Shown piece after piece: positions 53,599 through 63,754 of a DNA stretch of 64,000 bases. How positions within the stretch are numbered: position 1 is the stretch's first letter; each line of letters opens with the position of its first letter. The DNA is from Carboxylicivirga mesophila (GTDB taxonomy: Bacteria > Bacteroidota > Bacteroidia > Bacteroidales > Marinilabiliaceae). A program made the position numbers and the translations under genes. The stretch is taken from the NCBI RefSeq assembly GCF_018271975.1, contig NZ_JAGUCN010000004.1:1-64000 (forward strand), written 5' to 3'. The notes under the pieces are model-generated. The model made no database searches. It was not told the origin of the DNA and worked only from the letters and a program-made list of their open reading frames with translations.

Positions 53599-56500
53599 AT
53601 GAAAAAAAACAAAACCGTAGTTGGTATCCCCCGGAACCAGCTCAAGAAACTAGCACTTGTTATGAAACTATGTGTTTTATTGATGATCGTGGGAATGATA
53701 CAAGTGAGTGCAGCTACCTTTGCACAAAACGCTAAAGTATCAATTAACCTTAAGCAATCGACGTTATCCAGAGTCTTCGATGAAATTGAAAAGCAATCCA
53801 ACTTCAATGTATTTTACAGTAAAGAAGATGTAGACGAAAACCGTCGGGTGGATATTCAAATGCAAAACGGAGGTATTGAAGAAGTATTAGATAAGGTACT
53901 CAACCTGGACGAGTACAAATACCATATTATTGACCAGGATATCATTATCACTAAGCGTTACCAGGAAGGACAAATGTCAAATATGCAACAGCAGATAACG
54001 ATTAGTGGAATTGTTACTGATGATACAGGGGAACCGTTACCTGGGGTTAATGTTTTTGAGAAAGATAATGTAACAAATGGTACCATTACAAGTGTTGATG
54101 GCAGTTACAAGCTGACCGTCAGCTCAGAAGAAGCTGTGGTCGTTTTCTCATTCATTGGGTTTAATGAGCAGGAAATGAATGTGGCCGGTCGCAATACTAT
54201 TAATGTCACATTGGTGTCTGAAGCCCTTGATATTGATGAGGTAGTGGTAACGGCTCTGGGTATTAAGCGCGAAAAGAAAGCACTGGGTTATGCTGTTCAG
54301 GATGTAAAATCTGAAGCGCTAACGCAGGCTGGCGATGCCGATCTGATTAGTTCATTGCAAGGAAAGGTTGCGGGTGTTCAGATTAATCAGTCGGGAGGTG
54401 GTATTGGCGGAACTTCACGAATTGATATTCGTGGAGCCAGTTCATTAACTGATAATAATGCACCGCTTTGGGTTGTAGATGGCGTGCCATTTGACAATGG
54501 TAATGAACGTGATGGAGGCATCTGGGGAGGTACATCCCGTGCAGGAGGTGCTTTCGACCTGAACCCCGAAGATATTGAGTCAGTATCTATTCTGAAAGGT
54601 CCTAATGCAGCAGCCCTTTATGGCGAACGAGGCGGTAATGGAGTAATTGTGGTAACTACAAAGAAAGGAACCAAACGCAAAGGTTTAGGTATAAACTACT
54701 CTGGCGGCGTTACCTTCTCTGAGGCAGCTTACATGCTCGATTTACAGGAGCGCTATGGCCAGGGAACAGATGGTGTTTATTACAAGGACAGTGAGTGGTC
54801 ATGGGGTCCTGAAATGAATGGTCAGGAACTGGAATCCTGGACAGGCGAGATGCTGCCGTTTACAGCTCAAAAGGATCGTTTGAAAGATTTCACCAGAACA
54901 GGATTGAGCCACAAGCACAATTTGGCTTTTACAGGTGGTAATGATGATGGTACCTTCCGTGTATCATTGGGTAAAGACATTATGAATGGTATTTATGAAG
55001 ATCATAAGGTTGAAAAAACAACCTTTGACTTTAGAGGAGACTATAACATAAACTCTTGGCTGAATATCGATACTAAGCTTTCGTATTTTGTGACTGAAGG
55101 TGATCAGCGTCCTGAGATTGGTAACTATAGCTACATTTCTTATTTCAACGGCATGCCGATGAATATCCGCAATCGCGACCTGAAGCCAGGTTATAATATT
55201 GTATCAGGTGAGCATGTAGAAAAGCTTTACACCACCGTTAATGCCAACAACCGTAATCCATACTTCCTGCAGGCACAAACCGATAACAGCGATAGTAAAA
55301 ACCGAACCTTTGGATACATTGCCGCCAATATCAAGCTACATAAAAACCTGAAAGCAAAGTTCAAATATGGTCTGGATTTCTATCAGTTTAATGCGGTTGA
55401 AGGATACCTGTACGCAGATAATGTTGATCCTTCACGCCCTAACTATAACACTGAACAGAGTAACTTTAAGGAAGAGAATTATGAGTTTTTACTTTCATAC
55501 AACAAAACTTTTAATGACGACTGGGCAGTAGGTCTTAATTTTGGTGCTAACAATATGTCGCGGGTTGACAAGCGTTTGCGCGGTACTTCTGGCCGTTTGG
55601 CTTCAGAAGGTGATTATTTCCTGGGAGCCGGTTCAAATATCAATGCAACCGAATCTATTACTGAGTCAGAAGTGCGTTCAATCTACGGATTTGGCCAGAT
55701 TGCTTATCGCAACAAACTGTTTTTTGATTTCACAGGGCGTAATGACTGGTCATCAACCTTAACATCTGCTGATGCTGATTACGATAATTCTTACTTCTAT
55801 CCATCTTTAAGTTTAAGTGGTATTATCTCAGATATGGTTGAAATGCCATCATTTATCTCATTTGCCAAAGCACGGGCATCGTGGGCACAGGTTGGTAAGG
55901 CTACCGATCCTTACAACACCAGTCAGCTGTATAAATTAGAAAGCTGGAACTATGGTTTAACAACGGGTATTGTTCCTGAAGATGCTGTTATTGAGGATTT
56001 AAAGCCCGAAATTTCTACCTCATGGGAAGCAGGTGTTGATTTACGTTTTTTTAATAATCGATTGGGCTTGGATTTTACCTATTACAATGAATTGACTAAA
56101 AACCAGATTGTGAATATAGAGGTGGTTCAAAGCTCTGGTTATAAGACGAAATACATTAATGCAGGTGAGATTAGTAATAAAGGTATTGAGTTTATGCTAT
56201 CTACTATACCTGTTAAAACCAAAGACTTTAAATTAGGATTAGATTTCAACTTTTCGAAGAACGAAGGTATTCTTGAAGCGTTGCATGAAGACCTTAAAGA
56301 ATATGATTTTGGCAGCAATGTATGGGCTGTTGAAGGTGGAAAACTTGGCGACATCAGAGGCTCTGTTTATGCCCGCAATGAGCAGGGACTGATTATAGTT
56401 GATGACAAAGGTTTACCAACATTAGCACAGGGAAGCGACCATGTGATAGGTAATATTCAGGCTGATTGGACTGGATCTGTTAACCTGACAGCTGATTATA

Positions 56501-56991
56501 AGGGTGTTTACATGTCGGCTTTATTCTCGGTACAGCAGGGTGGTGATATTTTATCAAGTTCAGAGCGTGGCGCTACCTCGGCCGGTACAGCTAAGCGTAC
56601 CGATGTAAATAATCGCATGGCCTTTTTTGTTGATGGCGTGACAGCTGAAGGCGGTGCCAATAATGTAATGGTAAGTGCCGAAGAGTACTGGCGCCAGGTA
56701 GCTAAAGTAGATGAGGAGTTTATGTATGACGCATCGCACATGAAATTAAAGGAGATTGTGGTAGGGTATAATGTACCTAAAACACTCCTGCAGCGAATCT
56801 CATCCAATAATCCTATTCAATCGATGCGTATTGCATTAGTTGGTCGTAACCTATGGTATTTGTATAAAGATACACCAGGTACCGTGCCCGATGCCAGTGC
56901 TTACAGTTCGGCATATGCGGCTCAGGCCTTTGATTTTGCTCCTGTTCCTTCAACCAGAACCTATGGTTTCTCGATTAATTTAGGATTTTAA
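53599..56991 (+). CDS. SusC/RagA-type TonB-linked outer membrane transporter with STN domain
   Basis: 1130 residues. Long signal region ending AATFAQNAK. STN signalling domain at about residues 50-120 (LKQSTLSRVFDEIEKQSNFN). Carboxypeptidase-regulatory-like domain (ISGIVTDDTGEPLPGVNVFE). TonB box region and plug (DEVVVTALGIKREKKALGYA, VAGVQINQSGGGIGGTSRID). The rest is a 22-stranded barrel, ending in the aromatic TYGFSINLGF. It imports oligosaccharides with SusD, and its STN domain signals to the FecR anti-sigma encoded just upstream. Confidence 0.95.
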   Translation: MKKNKTVVGIPRNQLKKLALVMKLCVLLMIVGMIQVSAATFAQNAKVSINLKQSTLSRVFDEIEKQSNFNVFYSKEDVDENRRVDIQMQNGGIEEVLDKVLNLDEYKYHIIDQDIIITKRYQEGQMSNMQQQITISGIVTDDTGEPLPGVNVFEKDNVTNGTITSVDGSYKLTVSSEEAVVVFSFIGFNEQEMNVAGRNTINVTLVSEALDIDEVVVTALGIKREKKALGYAVQDVKSEALTQAGDADLISSLQGKVAGVQINQSGGGIGGTSRIDIRGASSLTDNNAPLWVVDGVPFDNGNERDGGIWGGTSRAGGAFDLNPEDIESVSILKGPNAAALYGERGGNGVIVVTTKKGTKRKGLGINYSGGVTFSEAAYMLDLQERYGQGTDGVYYKDSEWSWGPEMNGQELESWTGEMLPFTAQKDRLKDFTRTGLSHKHNLAFTGGNDDGTFRVSLGKDIMNGIYEDHKVEKTTFDFRGDYNINSWLNIDTKLSYFVTEGDQRPEIGNYSYISYFNGMPMNIRNRDLKPGYNIVSGEHVEKLYTTVNANNRNPYFLQAQTDNSDSKNRTFGYIAANIKLHKNLKAKFKYGLDFYQFNAVEGYLYADNVDPSRPNYNTEQSNFKEENYEFLLSYNKTFNDDWAVGLNFGANNMSRVDKRLRGTSGRLASEGDYFLGAGSNINATESITESEVRSIYGFGQIAYRNKLFFDFTGRNDWSSTLTSADADYDNSYFYPSLSLSGIISDMVEMPSFISFAKARASWAQVGKATDPYNTSQLYKLESWNYGLTTGIVPEDAVIEDLKPEISTSWEAGVDLRFFNNRLGLDFTYYNELTKNQIVNIEVVQSSGYKTKYINAGEISNKGIEFMLSTIPVKTKDFKLGLDFNFSKNEGILEALHEDLKEYDFGSNVWAVEGGKLGDIRGSVYARNEQGLIIVDDKGLPTLAQGSDHVIGNIQADWTGSVNLTADYKGVYMSALFSVQQGGDILSSSERGATSAGTAKRTDVNNRMAFFVDGVTAEGGANNVMVSAEEYWRQVAKVDEEFMYDASHMKLKEIVVGYNVPKTLLQRISSNNPIQSMRIALVGRNLWYLYKDTPGTVPDASAYSSAYAAQAFDFAPVPSTRTYGFSINLGF

Positions 56992-57002
56992 TCAGCTAAA
57001 AC

Positions 57003-58580
57003 ATGAAAGACATGAAAAATATATATACAGCATTATTCGCCTTATTGCTCCTGATTACAGCTTCAGGCTGTTCCGATGACTTTGGCGATATGAATGTGCC
57101 GTCGGATGCAACAACCACCGTAGAACCAAAGTTCTTCTTCAATAAGATGCAACAGGAAGTATTTGCCAATTATCAGCGAAATGTTAACCTGTATCCCGAT
57201 TTATATAGTCAGTATTGGGCTAATACTGTGTCTAGCTTCGGTTCACCACGTTATGAGTATGTCGATGGGTGGATTGGTAACCAGTGGAGTGAAATGTATA
57301 CTCGTCATTTGCGCAGTTCACAGGCTATTATTGACCAGTTTGGTGATAATGAGTTTTATGTTGATGCGCTGGCTATTAATGATATATGGATGTGCTACTG
57401 GTGGTCGCGTATGACAGATACCTATGGAGATATTCCATATTTCGATGCCAGTAAAGGCGATCCGGTGCCTTATACAGCACAAAGCGAAATTTATGATGAT
57501 TTATTTAAGCGTCTGGATGTAGCTGTGAAAGCCATTACAGGTGATACAGAACAGTATAGTTATGGATCGGAGTACGATTTGATTTACAAAGGTGATGTGG
57601 AGAAATGGAAACGCTTTGCTAACTCTCTGCGCTTGCGTTTGGCTATGCGCATTGCCAATATTGATCCTTCCCGGGCCGAGGCGGAGGCTAAAGCAGCTAT
57701 TGCAGGGCCTGGCGGACTGCTGGTTGATAACGGTGATGTTGCCCGTGTGCCAATGTGGAGCGAAGGCTGGTACGATTACCTTCATCAAATGGCCTGGGCC
57801 TGGAATAATATCCGTATGTCAAAAACCATGTCAGATTACCTGTATTCTGAATCCACTGTTGATGAAGATCCGCGCACGCCAATATGGTTTGCCTACCAAC
57901 GTATAGAAAACGATAAGGCAGTTCCTAAAACAAAAGAAGAAGTTGGAGAGGATAGGTATCAGGGGATTGAAAATGGTTACAATCTGGTACCGGCAAATGC
58001 TAAAGAGGCCTATGCCACCATTAACCTTGAAGGTGGATACGAAGATTTTGTAGGCAATGGCTCTGATAAGATGTACTGCCCGGTGATGTTTTATGCAGAA
58101 GTGAAATTTTTATTGGCCGAAGCAGCCTTGCGTGGCTGGGCATCGGGTGATTATGAGCAACTGTACAAAGAAGGAGTACAGGCATCCATGGATTATGTGG
58201 GAGTAGAAGGTGCTGATGCCGAAGCTTATATTGATGGCCTGCCAGCTTTTTCTGGTTCTAATGAAGGCCGCCTGAAGCGTATTATCACACAAAAATGGCT
58301 GGCCAACTTTCCCAATGGAGTTGAAGGCTGGGCTGATTTTCGCCGTACTGATTACCCTGATATCACGTTGCCTTTTGAAGGTGTTAGTGGTAGCTCTACG
58401 GTAGCATCCGGTACTTGGGTGAAGCGGGTTCGCTATCCGGATAATGAGCATCGTCAGAATGAAGAAAATATGCCGGAAGGTATGCGTTCTGAAGACGATG
58501 ACAGAATGGATATTAAAGTATGGTGGGATACAGCTGATACCAAAGCGAAGGTGGATGGCTTAATGAATTCTAACTTCTAA
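57003..58580 (+). CDS. SusD/RagB-family glycan-binding lipoprotein
   Basis: 525 residues with a lipobox (LLLITASGCSDDFGDMN, Cys at about 27). SusD-like helical parts include LYSQYWANTVSSFGSPRYEY, DIWMCYWWSRMTDTYGDIPY and EVKFLLAEAALRGW (the SusD_2-like form). It starts 11 bases after SusC and would form the lid of the SusC channel at the surface. Confidence 0.93.
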   Translation: MKDMKNIYTALFALLLLITASGCSDDFGDMNVPSDATTTVEPKFFFNKMQQEVFANYQRNVNLYPDLYSQYWANTVSSFGSPRYEYVDGWIGNQWSEMYTRHLRSSQAIIDQFGDNEFYVDALAINDIWMCYWWSRMTDTYGDIPYFDASKGDPVPYTAQSEIYDDLFKRLDVAVKAITGDTEQYSYGSEYDLIYKGDVEKWKRFANSLRLRLAMRIANIDPSRAEAEAKAAIAGPGGLLVDNGDVARVPMWSEGWYDYLHQMAWAWNNIRMSKTMSDYLYSESTVDEDPRTPIWFAYQRIENDKAVPKTKEEVGEDRYQGIENGYNLVPANAKEAYATINLEGGYEDFVGNGSDKMYCPVMFYAEVKFLLAEAALRGWASGDYEQLYKEGVQASMDYVGVEGADAEAYIDGLPAFSGSNEGRLKRIITQKWLANFPNGVEGWADFRRTDYPDITLPFEGVSGSSTVASGTWVKRVRYPDNEHRQNEENMPEGMRSEDDDRMDIKVWWDTADTKAKVDGLMNSNF

Positions 58581-58595
58581 TAAATCCGAATTAAG

Positions 58596-60458
58596 ATGAA
58601 GAAATTATATAATTACAGATTCACAATATTATCAGCAGTATTTGCTGCATTTATGATGGTAGGCTTTGTTTCATGCGAAGATGATGAAACAAGTGGCCCC
58701 TGGGATACTAATGCCCTGGATGCATTAATTGTAGAAGCCGAAAGCCTGATTGCCAGTTCCGAAGAAGGTGGTAACCCGGGTGATTTCAAGCCTGGTGCAA
58801 TCAAAGAACTCCAGGAATGTGTTGATTGGTGTAAGTGGAAAATAAACAATTCAGATAGTCAGGATGATATAGTTGATGCCACTAATAAGTTGCAGATCTA
58901 CATTAATAAGTTTAAAACAAATACGGTTGCACTTGCTATTCCATGGATTAAACAAAATTCGGATACTTACATACAGATTTCAGATAATATTAAGTCAGTG
59001 CTGGATGGTGCATGGACGATAGAAATCGAGTGTTACATTATTGATTTAAATAAGCTTGATTATTCGAGTTATCTGTTCAGCTGTGAACAGTCTGGTCCTG
59101 ACAGTGGTTTTGGAGTGCGTTATTTCCCTGATGGAAATATTCAAACTGTTGTTGGTAATAATAACTGGGTAGATACAGGTAATCAAGCCGGTGCCGGAAC
59201 AATGAAAGTAGGGCAGTGGATGCATGTTGCTTTAAGTAACGATGGTTCTCACCAGGTAATGTATGTTGATGGGGTTGAGGTGGCTACTAATGATAATACC
59301 CACATGCTATCGGCCGATAAACCTTTTGTGATTGGTAATAGCCCTATGTGGACAAGCAGAGCCTGTAATGCAATGCTTCGTGATTTGCGTGTTTGGAACG
59401 GAGTGCGTAGTGCTCAGCAAATTGCAGACAATAAAGATGCCGATATGAAAGGTGATGAGGAAGGTCTGGAAATGTACTTTCCGCTTGTAACTGACCTGGG
59501 CGATAGCTTTTCTGATGTAAGTGGAAAATATACCGCTAAATTAATTGGTGATATTCAATGGCAGCTGGATGGAACGCCTCCGGAAATCTCACTTGATTAT
59601 ACTGCCTTAAATGAGTCTATTGCCGAATTGGAAGCTTTTAGAGGTACCATTACAGAGGGAACTAATGATGGGGATTATCCGGCCGGTACAATTGCTTACA
59701 TTAATGAATTGATTGCAGAAGGTAATTCAACAAAAGAAAACGCCAGTAGACAAGATGAGATAGATGGCAAAGCATCACAGTTATCATCTAAAATAGAGAC
59801 GATTAATAAAATGCTGGTGTCTGATGCAGTTGGTATATTCGTAGATCGTGAGGATAAGGATGCTGTAGGTTTGCGTATTACACCAAATTACACTCCGCAA
59901 GGTGATTATACCGTTGAGTTTGATGTTAAGGTGCGCTCTCTCTTTGGATATGGAACAGGTGAGTTCTTTAACAATGGTGAGTATGGCGTGTGGGTATATG
60001 GCTACCAGGAATTAACGGAAGAAAACGTTTTGGCATCAGGTGGCCTTTGGAACTTTACTAATGCAGGTAATGGCTGGCAGGGTCCGAAAACCGATCCATT
60101 GGTAATGAAGACTGGTGAATGGCAGCATGTAGCTTTAGTGCATGATAATACTGCTCGTACAACCAAAATTTTTGTTGATGGAGTGGAGGAAGCTGTGTTT
60201 GAAGATATAGGAGCACCTAATGTTTCCGGTTGGGGCGAAATGTGGCTCGGCAATGGCTGGGGTAAGATGGATGGTTATATCAAGGACTTCCGTTTGTGGG
60301 ATGTGGCTCGCGATGCTGCAGACCTGGATGCTGAGATCACCGGAACTGAACCCGGACTGAATGCTTATTTCCCGCTTGATAAGGTAGCTGGGGTTAAATT
60401 CGAGGATGTTACTGGTAACTATAAAGGTGAGATGCGTGGTATTTCATGGAATAAGTAG
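58596..60458 (+). CDS. Surface lipoprotein with two LamG-like domains and two helical spacers
   Basis: 620 residues, lipobox VGFVSCEDDE. The layout is duplicated: a FIVAR-like helical bundle (about 38-110), a concanavalin/LamG domain (about 115-310, motif WMHVALSNDGSHQVMYVDGV), a second helical bundle (about 330-405), and a second LamG domain (about 410-620, WQHVALVHDNTARTTKIFVD). It has the place of SusE/SusF-type glycan-binding proteins, directly after SusD, and probably holds polysaccharide at the cell surface. The ligand is unknown. Confidence 0.88.
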   Translation: MKKLYNYRFTILSAVFAAFMMVGFVSCEDDETSGPWDTNALDALIVEAESLIASSEEGGNPGDFKPGAIKELQECVDWCKWKINNSDSQDDIVDATNKLQIYINKFKTNTVALAIPWIKQNSDTYIQISDNIKSVLDGAWTIEIECYIIDLNKLDYSSYLFSCEQSGPDSGFGVRYFPDGNIQTVVGNNNWVDTGNQAGAGTMKVGQWMHVALSNDGSHQVMYVDGVEVATNDNTHMLSADKPFVIGNSPMWTSRACNAMLRDLRVWNGVRSAQQIADNKDADMKGDEEGLEMYFPLVTDLGDSFSDVSGKYTAKLIGDIQWQLDGTPPEISLDYTALNESIAELEAFRGTITEGTNDGDYPAGTIAYINELIAEGNSTKENASRQDEIDGKASQLSSKIETINKMLVSDAVGIFVDREDKDAVGLRITPNYTPQGDYTVEFDVKVRSLFGYGTGEFFNNGEYGVWVYGYQELTEENVLASGGLWNFTNAGNGWQGPKTDPLVMKTGEWQHVALVHDNTARTTKIFVDGVEEAVFEDIGAPNVSGWGEMWLGNGWGKMDGYIKDFRLWDVARDAADLDAEITGTEPGLNAYFPLDKVAGVKFEDVTGNYKGEMRGISWNK

Positions 60459-60483
60459 TGTTAACCTAATCTAAAACTGAGTG

Positions 60484-60516
60484 AAAAGCCGTGATAATTG
60501 GGTCACGGCTTTTTTT
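60484..60516 (+). terminator. Terminator of the susCD operon
   Basis: aaaagccgtga pairs with tcacggctttt around a short loop, with seven Ts at the end. Confidence 0.88.
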
Positions 60517-60564
60517 AATCCTGGTCAAATCTCTTTGAAAAGATGACCACAATGCGTAAGATTT

Positions 60565-61380
60565 ATGCAACAAATCTATACATCAACAGTTTTATCCACC
60601 TATTACAAACATAAGGAGGCTGACAGGCAACTAGCTTGGGAACGCGCATTATTATTGTATGGACTTGAACAAACGTCAATTGGTCTGGCTTTCGAGCAGT
60701 ATTCAAACGTTACAAGCCTTGCACTGCAACAGTTCTCACCTGATTTAGTATATAAAGCAGGAGCTGATTTTATTGTTATAGCATCCGATAAACTTCATTT
60801 AAAGGATATCAGTACCATCAAACAGCTTAAATCAGATGTAAGAACAGCGCATATTCCTATTATAGGATTGCTAAAACAATTTTCTGACCTAAAGCATATC
60901 AGTTGGCTAAATGCCGGCGTCGATCAGGTTTTTCAGTGGTCAATTGATGTACGTGTATTGTTGGCTAGTGCACATGCATTAATTAAAGAACGTAAACGCC
61001 TGAAACATTTGTATCAAAAAAGTGCCACTATTGAATCAGGCAATGGAAATGGTTCATTAGATCAGCTATTCATCAGCAGAGCACGTAATGTGGTACTTGA
61101 TAATTATTCAGATACAGCATTCAATATTGAACAGTTTGTCAGCCTGATGAATGTAAGTCGTACAATGCTCTATGTGAAAATCAAACAATTAACAGGGAAA
61201 ACAACAAGTGAGTTTGTGAGAGATATTCGTCTTGAAGAAGCAGCCCGACTATTAAAAGATGGTATGCTCAATGTTTCTGAGGTGGCTTATAAGGTGGGTT
61301 TTAAGGATCCCAAGTATCTGTCAAAGAAGTTCAAAATACGATTTGGAACTACACCAAGTGATTTTCGAAGAGGAAGATAG
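60565..61380 (+). CDS. AraC-type regulator with receiver-like N-terminal domain
   Basis: 271 residues. Residues about 75-150 resemble a response-regulator receiver fragment (DFIVIASDKLHLKDISTIKQ, then TAHIPIIGLLKQ), but the usual phosphoacceptor Asp-Val-Met is not clear (DFIVIASD). The C-terminus is an AraC HTH pair (FNIEQFVSLMNVSRTMLYVK, LNVSEVAYKVGFKDPKYLSKKFK). It looks like the output end of a hybrid two-component system, without the periplasmic sensor and kinase. It is directly downstream of the PUL operon terminator and probably acts on the PUL or the GH130 operon. Confidence 0.8.
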   Translation: MQQIYTSTVLSTYYKHKEADRQLAWERALLLYGLEQTSIGLAFEQYSNVTSLALQQFSPDLVYKAGADFIVIASDKLHLKDISTIKQLKSDVRTAHIPIIGLLKQFSDLKHISWLNAGVDQVFQWSIDVRVLLASAHALIKERKRLKHLYQKSATIESGNGNGSLDQLFISRARNVVLDNYSDTAFNIEQFVSLMNVSRTMLYVKIKQLTGKTTSEFVRDIRLEEAARLLKDGMLNVSEVAYKVGFKDPKYLSKKFKIRFGTTPSDFRRGR

Positions 61381-61472
61381 GGCATTATAAATGCTTTGGA
61401 TGCAACAGCATTTAGAAGTTGTTGAGTGATGTTGGTATTGGTAGTTTTTTTATGTTAATTCCGGTATAAATG

Positions 61473-61501
61473 AAGGATGAGCTGGTTTATGGCTCATCCT
61501 T
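61473..61501. terminator. Two-way terminator between AraC and GH130 genes
   Basis: A perfect 10-bp stem (aaggatgagc with gctcatcctt) and 9-base loop between convergent genes, with Ts after it on the plus strand. Confidence 0.8.
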
Positions 61502-61511
61502 TATTCTTCTT

Positions 61512-62474
61512 TTACAAAGAGTTATCTTTTATGAATTGAATGATTTCATCAATGTATCCAAAAGCTACACCAACCACAGTATCAGCAGCCCCATAGTAAA
61601 CCACTACTTTCTCATCGTCGTTAAGTGCTGCACAAGGAAATACCACATTGGGTACATCACCGGCCAGTTCATATATCTCGGCAGGCGCCAGTAAGTATGG
61701 TTGACTGCGGTACAGTACTTTATCCGGTTGCTCCAGGTCCAGCAGCGCTGCTCCCATCGAGTATCGGAAACCATTACAGGTGTTAATAACGCCATGGTAA
61801 AAAATCAACCATCCGTCTTTTGTCTTGATAGGTACAGCGCCAGCTCCAATTTTAGTGCACTGCCAGGCGCTGTCCTCAAAGGGGGTTACTTTCATCACAC
61901 AACGGTGTTCGCCCCAGTATTTCATATCAGGGCTATAACTGAGGTAAATATCGCCAAATGGTGTGTGGCCATTGTCACTCGGGCGGCTAAGCATGCAATA
62001 TTTACCATTTATCTTTTCAGGAAATAAAACGCCGTTACGATTAAAAGGTAAAAAGGCATTCTCGCATTGGAAAAATTCCTTAAAATCAAATGTGTAGGCG
62101 ATGCCAATGGTTGGGCCATGGTAGCCGTTGCACCACGTAATCCAGTAACGATCATCAATGAAGGTAACACGCGGATCGTACTTGTAGTCCGAGTCAATCA
62201 TTTGCGTATTACCAGCCTGCATCTGAATCGGTTCATGATCGATGTCCCAGTTGATACCGTCTTTACTAAAACCGGCAAAGATATTCATCTGAACAGCTTT
62301 GTTGTCGCAGCGAAATACACCTGCAAAGCCATCGCCAAATGGCACAACAGCGCTATTAAAAATGCTGTTAGATGTTGGTATGTGGTAGCGTCCGATGATA
62401 GGGTTTTCGGAGTAACGCCACATTACGTCTTTACAGCCGTCAGGGCGCTCTTCCCATGGAATTCTGTTAGTCAT
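61512..62474 (-). CDS. GH130 family glycoside phosphorylase (beta-mannoside type)
   Basis: 320 residues, cytoplasmic. GH130 features: five-bladed propeller motifs [40 protein letters not shown] (Asp100, the conserved catalytic Asp), [20 protein letters not shown] and [20 protein letters not shown]. Family members split beta-1,4-mannosyl-glucose, mannobiose or mannosyl-GlcNAc with phosphate, giving mannose 1-phosphate. The gene is 11 bases downstream of an MFS transporter gene in the same direction, which would bring the disaccharide in. Confidence 0.92.
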   Translation of the reverse strand: MTNRIPWEERPDGCKDVMWRYSENPIIGRYHIPTSNSIFNSAVVPFGDGFAGVFRCDNKAVQMNIFAGFSKDGINWDIDHEPIQMQAGNTQMIDSDYKYDPRVTFIDDRYWITWCNGYHGPTIGIAYTFDFKEFFQCENAFLPFNRNGVLFPEKINGKYCMLSRPSDNGHTPFGDIYLSYSPDMKYWGEHRCVMKVTPFEDSAWQCTKIGAGAVPIKTKDGWLIFYHGVINTCNGFRYSMGAALLDLEQPDKVLYRSQPYLLAPAEIYELAGDVPNVVFPCAALNDDEKVVVYYGAADTVVGVAFGYIDEIIQFIKDNSL

Positions 62475-62485
62475 GATATGCTATT

Positions 62486-63754
62486 TTAATTAGTTTCATT
62501 TTCAGAGTGTACAAAAGGTACAAAGCGTGCCGCTAAAAGCGAAGGTATGGTGGCTATTAGTACCCATATAAAAAATACCTTATAGCCTAACCAATCACTC
62601 ATCCATCCACTGAACATGCCGGAAGGGATAATGCCGAGGTTCATAATGCCCGAAGCAAATGCATAATGCGCCATTTTGTATTTGCCTGGGGCGATTTGCT
62701 GCATCATAAAAAGTATTAAGCCAACAAAACCAAAGCCATAACCGAACCATTCGGTTAGAACAGAGGCATATACCCAGCTTATGTTTTCGGGTCTGAAGAG
62801 CGATAAAAGGAAATAGCAAACAAATGGTATGTTAAAAGCAAAAGCAAGGTACATTAACGACCGCTTTAAACCATGCTTCGAAATAAAGTAACCACCAAGT
62901 AAGGAGCCAGCAACGAAAGATATACTGCCTGCTCCATACACCGAGGCAACCTTAGATGTGTCAAAGCCTAAGCCGCCATCCGCAAGTGGAGCTTTTAAGA
63001 ATAAAGGCACAATTTTCAAGGCCAATCCTTCTGCAAATCGATACAAAACAATAAAAATTATGTGCCATATGATAAACTTCTTTTGGAAAAACAACCGGAT
63101 GACCTCCAATAAAGCCCTGAAGCCTTCTTTTAAAGAAGAAACCTGATGGGTAGAGCTGCCTCCTGAAGGAAGCACTTTTAGATGATAAAACCCCAATATT
63201 ATCATTAAAGCACCACAAGCTGCCATAGCCCACATCCAAGCCGTGGCAGGCCCCATTGTTTTACTTAGTGTACCAGCCAGGTAGGCAAATCCTGACATGG
63301 ATATGAACTTGGCAATGTTGTATGCAGCACCTTGCCAACCAATAAACCTAGCCTGATCCTCGCTCGATAACGCGTTGATATAGACGCCATCGGTTGCAAT
63401 GTCATGAGTCGCACCACTAAAAGCTAATATGGCAAAAAAAGCTATGGAGTATTGAAAAAATGATGGTAAATGCAGAGAAAAAGCAACAAACATCAGTGAG
63501 ACACCTGTTATCCACTGAGTAATTAAAACGAAATGCTTTTTTGTTTTAAACATTTCCAATAAAGGACTCCAAATAGGTTTAAAAGTCCAGGGTAGAGTGA
63601 TTAATGCGGTCCAAAATGTAATTCTGGCATCGCTAATGCCCAGGTCTTCATACATAAGAACTGAAGCCATACTTACCAAGGCGAAAGGTAACCCCATGGC
63701 AAAGTATACTGATGGAATCCATAGGGCTGGTGCTGTTGTTTTACTCTTATTCAT
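62486..63754 (-). CDS. MFS transporter (AmpG-like), probable disaccharide importer
   Basis: 422 residues, about twelve membrane helices. N-terminal part ALWIPSVYFAMGLPFALVSM, WTALITLPWTFKPIWSPLLE and SGATHDIATDGVYINALSSE fits the AmpG-like MFS branch, which in Bacteroidota often lies beside GH130 genes. It is the first gene of the MFS-GH130 pair. Transport of a mannose-containing disaccharide is inferred from the neighbour. Confidence 0.85.
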   Translation of the reverse strand: MNKSKTTAPALWIPSVYFAMGLPFALVSMASVLMYEDLGISDARITFWTALITLPWTFKPIWSPLLEMFKTKKHFVLITQWITGVSLMFVAFSLHLPSFFQYSIAFFAILAFSGATHDIATDGVYINALSSEDQARFIGWQGAAYNIAKFISMSGFAYLAGTLSKTMGPATAWMWAMAACGALMIILGFYHLKVLPSGGSSTHQVSSLKEGFRALLEVIRLFFQKKFIIWHIIFIVLYRFAEGLALKIVPLFLKAPLADGGLGFDTSKVASVYGAGSISFVAGSLLGGYFISKHGLKRSLMYLAFAFNIPFVCYFLLSLFRPENISWVYASVLTEWFGYGFGFVGLILFMMQQIAPGKYKMAHYAFASGIMNLGIIPSGMFSGWMSDWLGYKVFFIWVLIATIPSLLAARFVPFVHSENETN

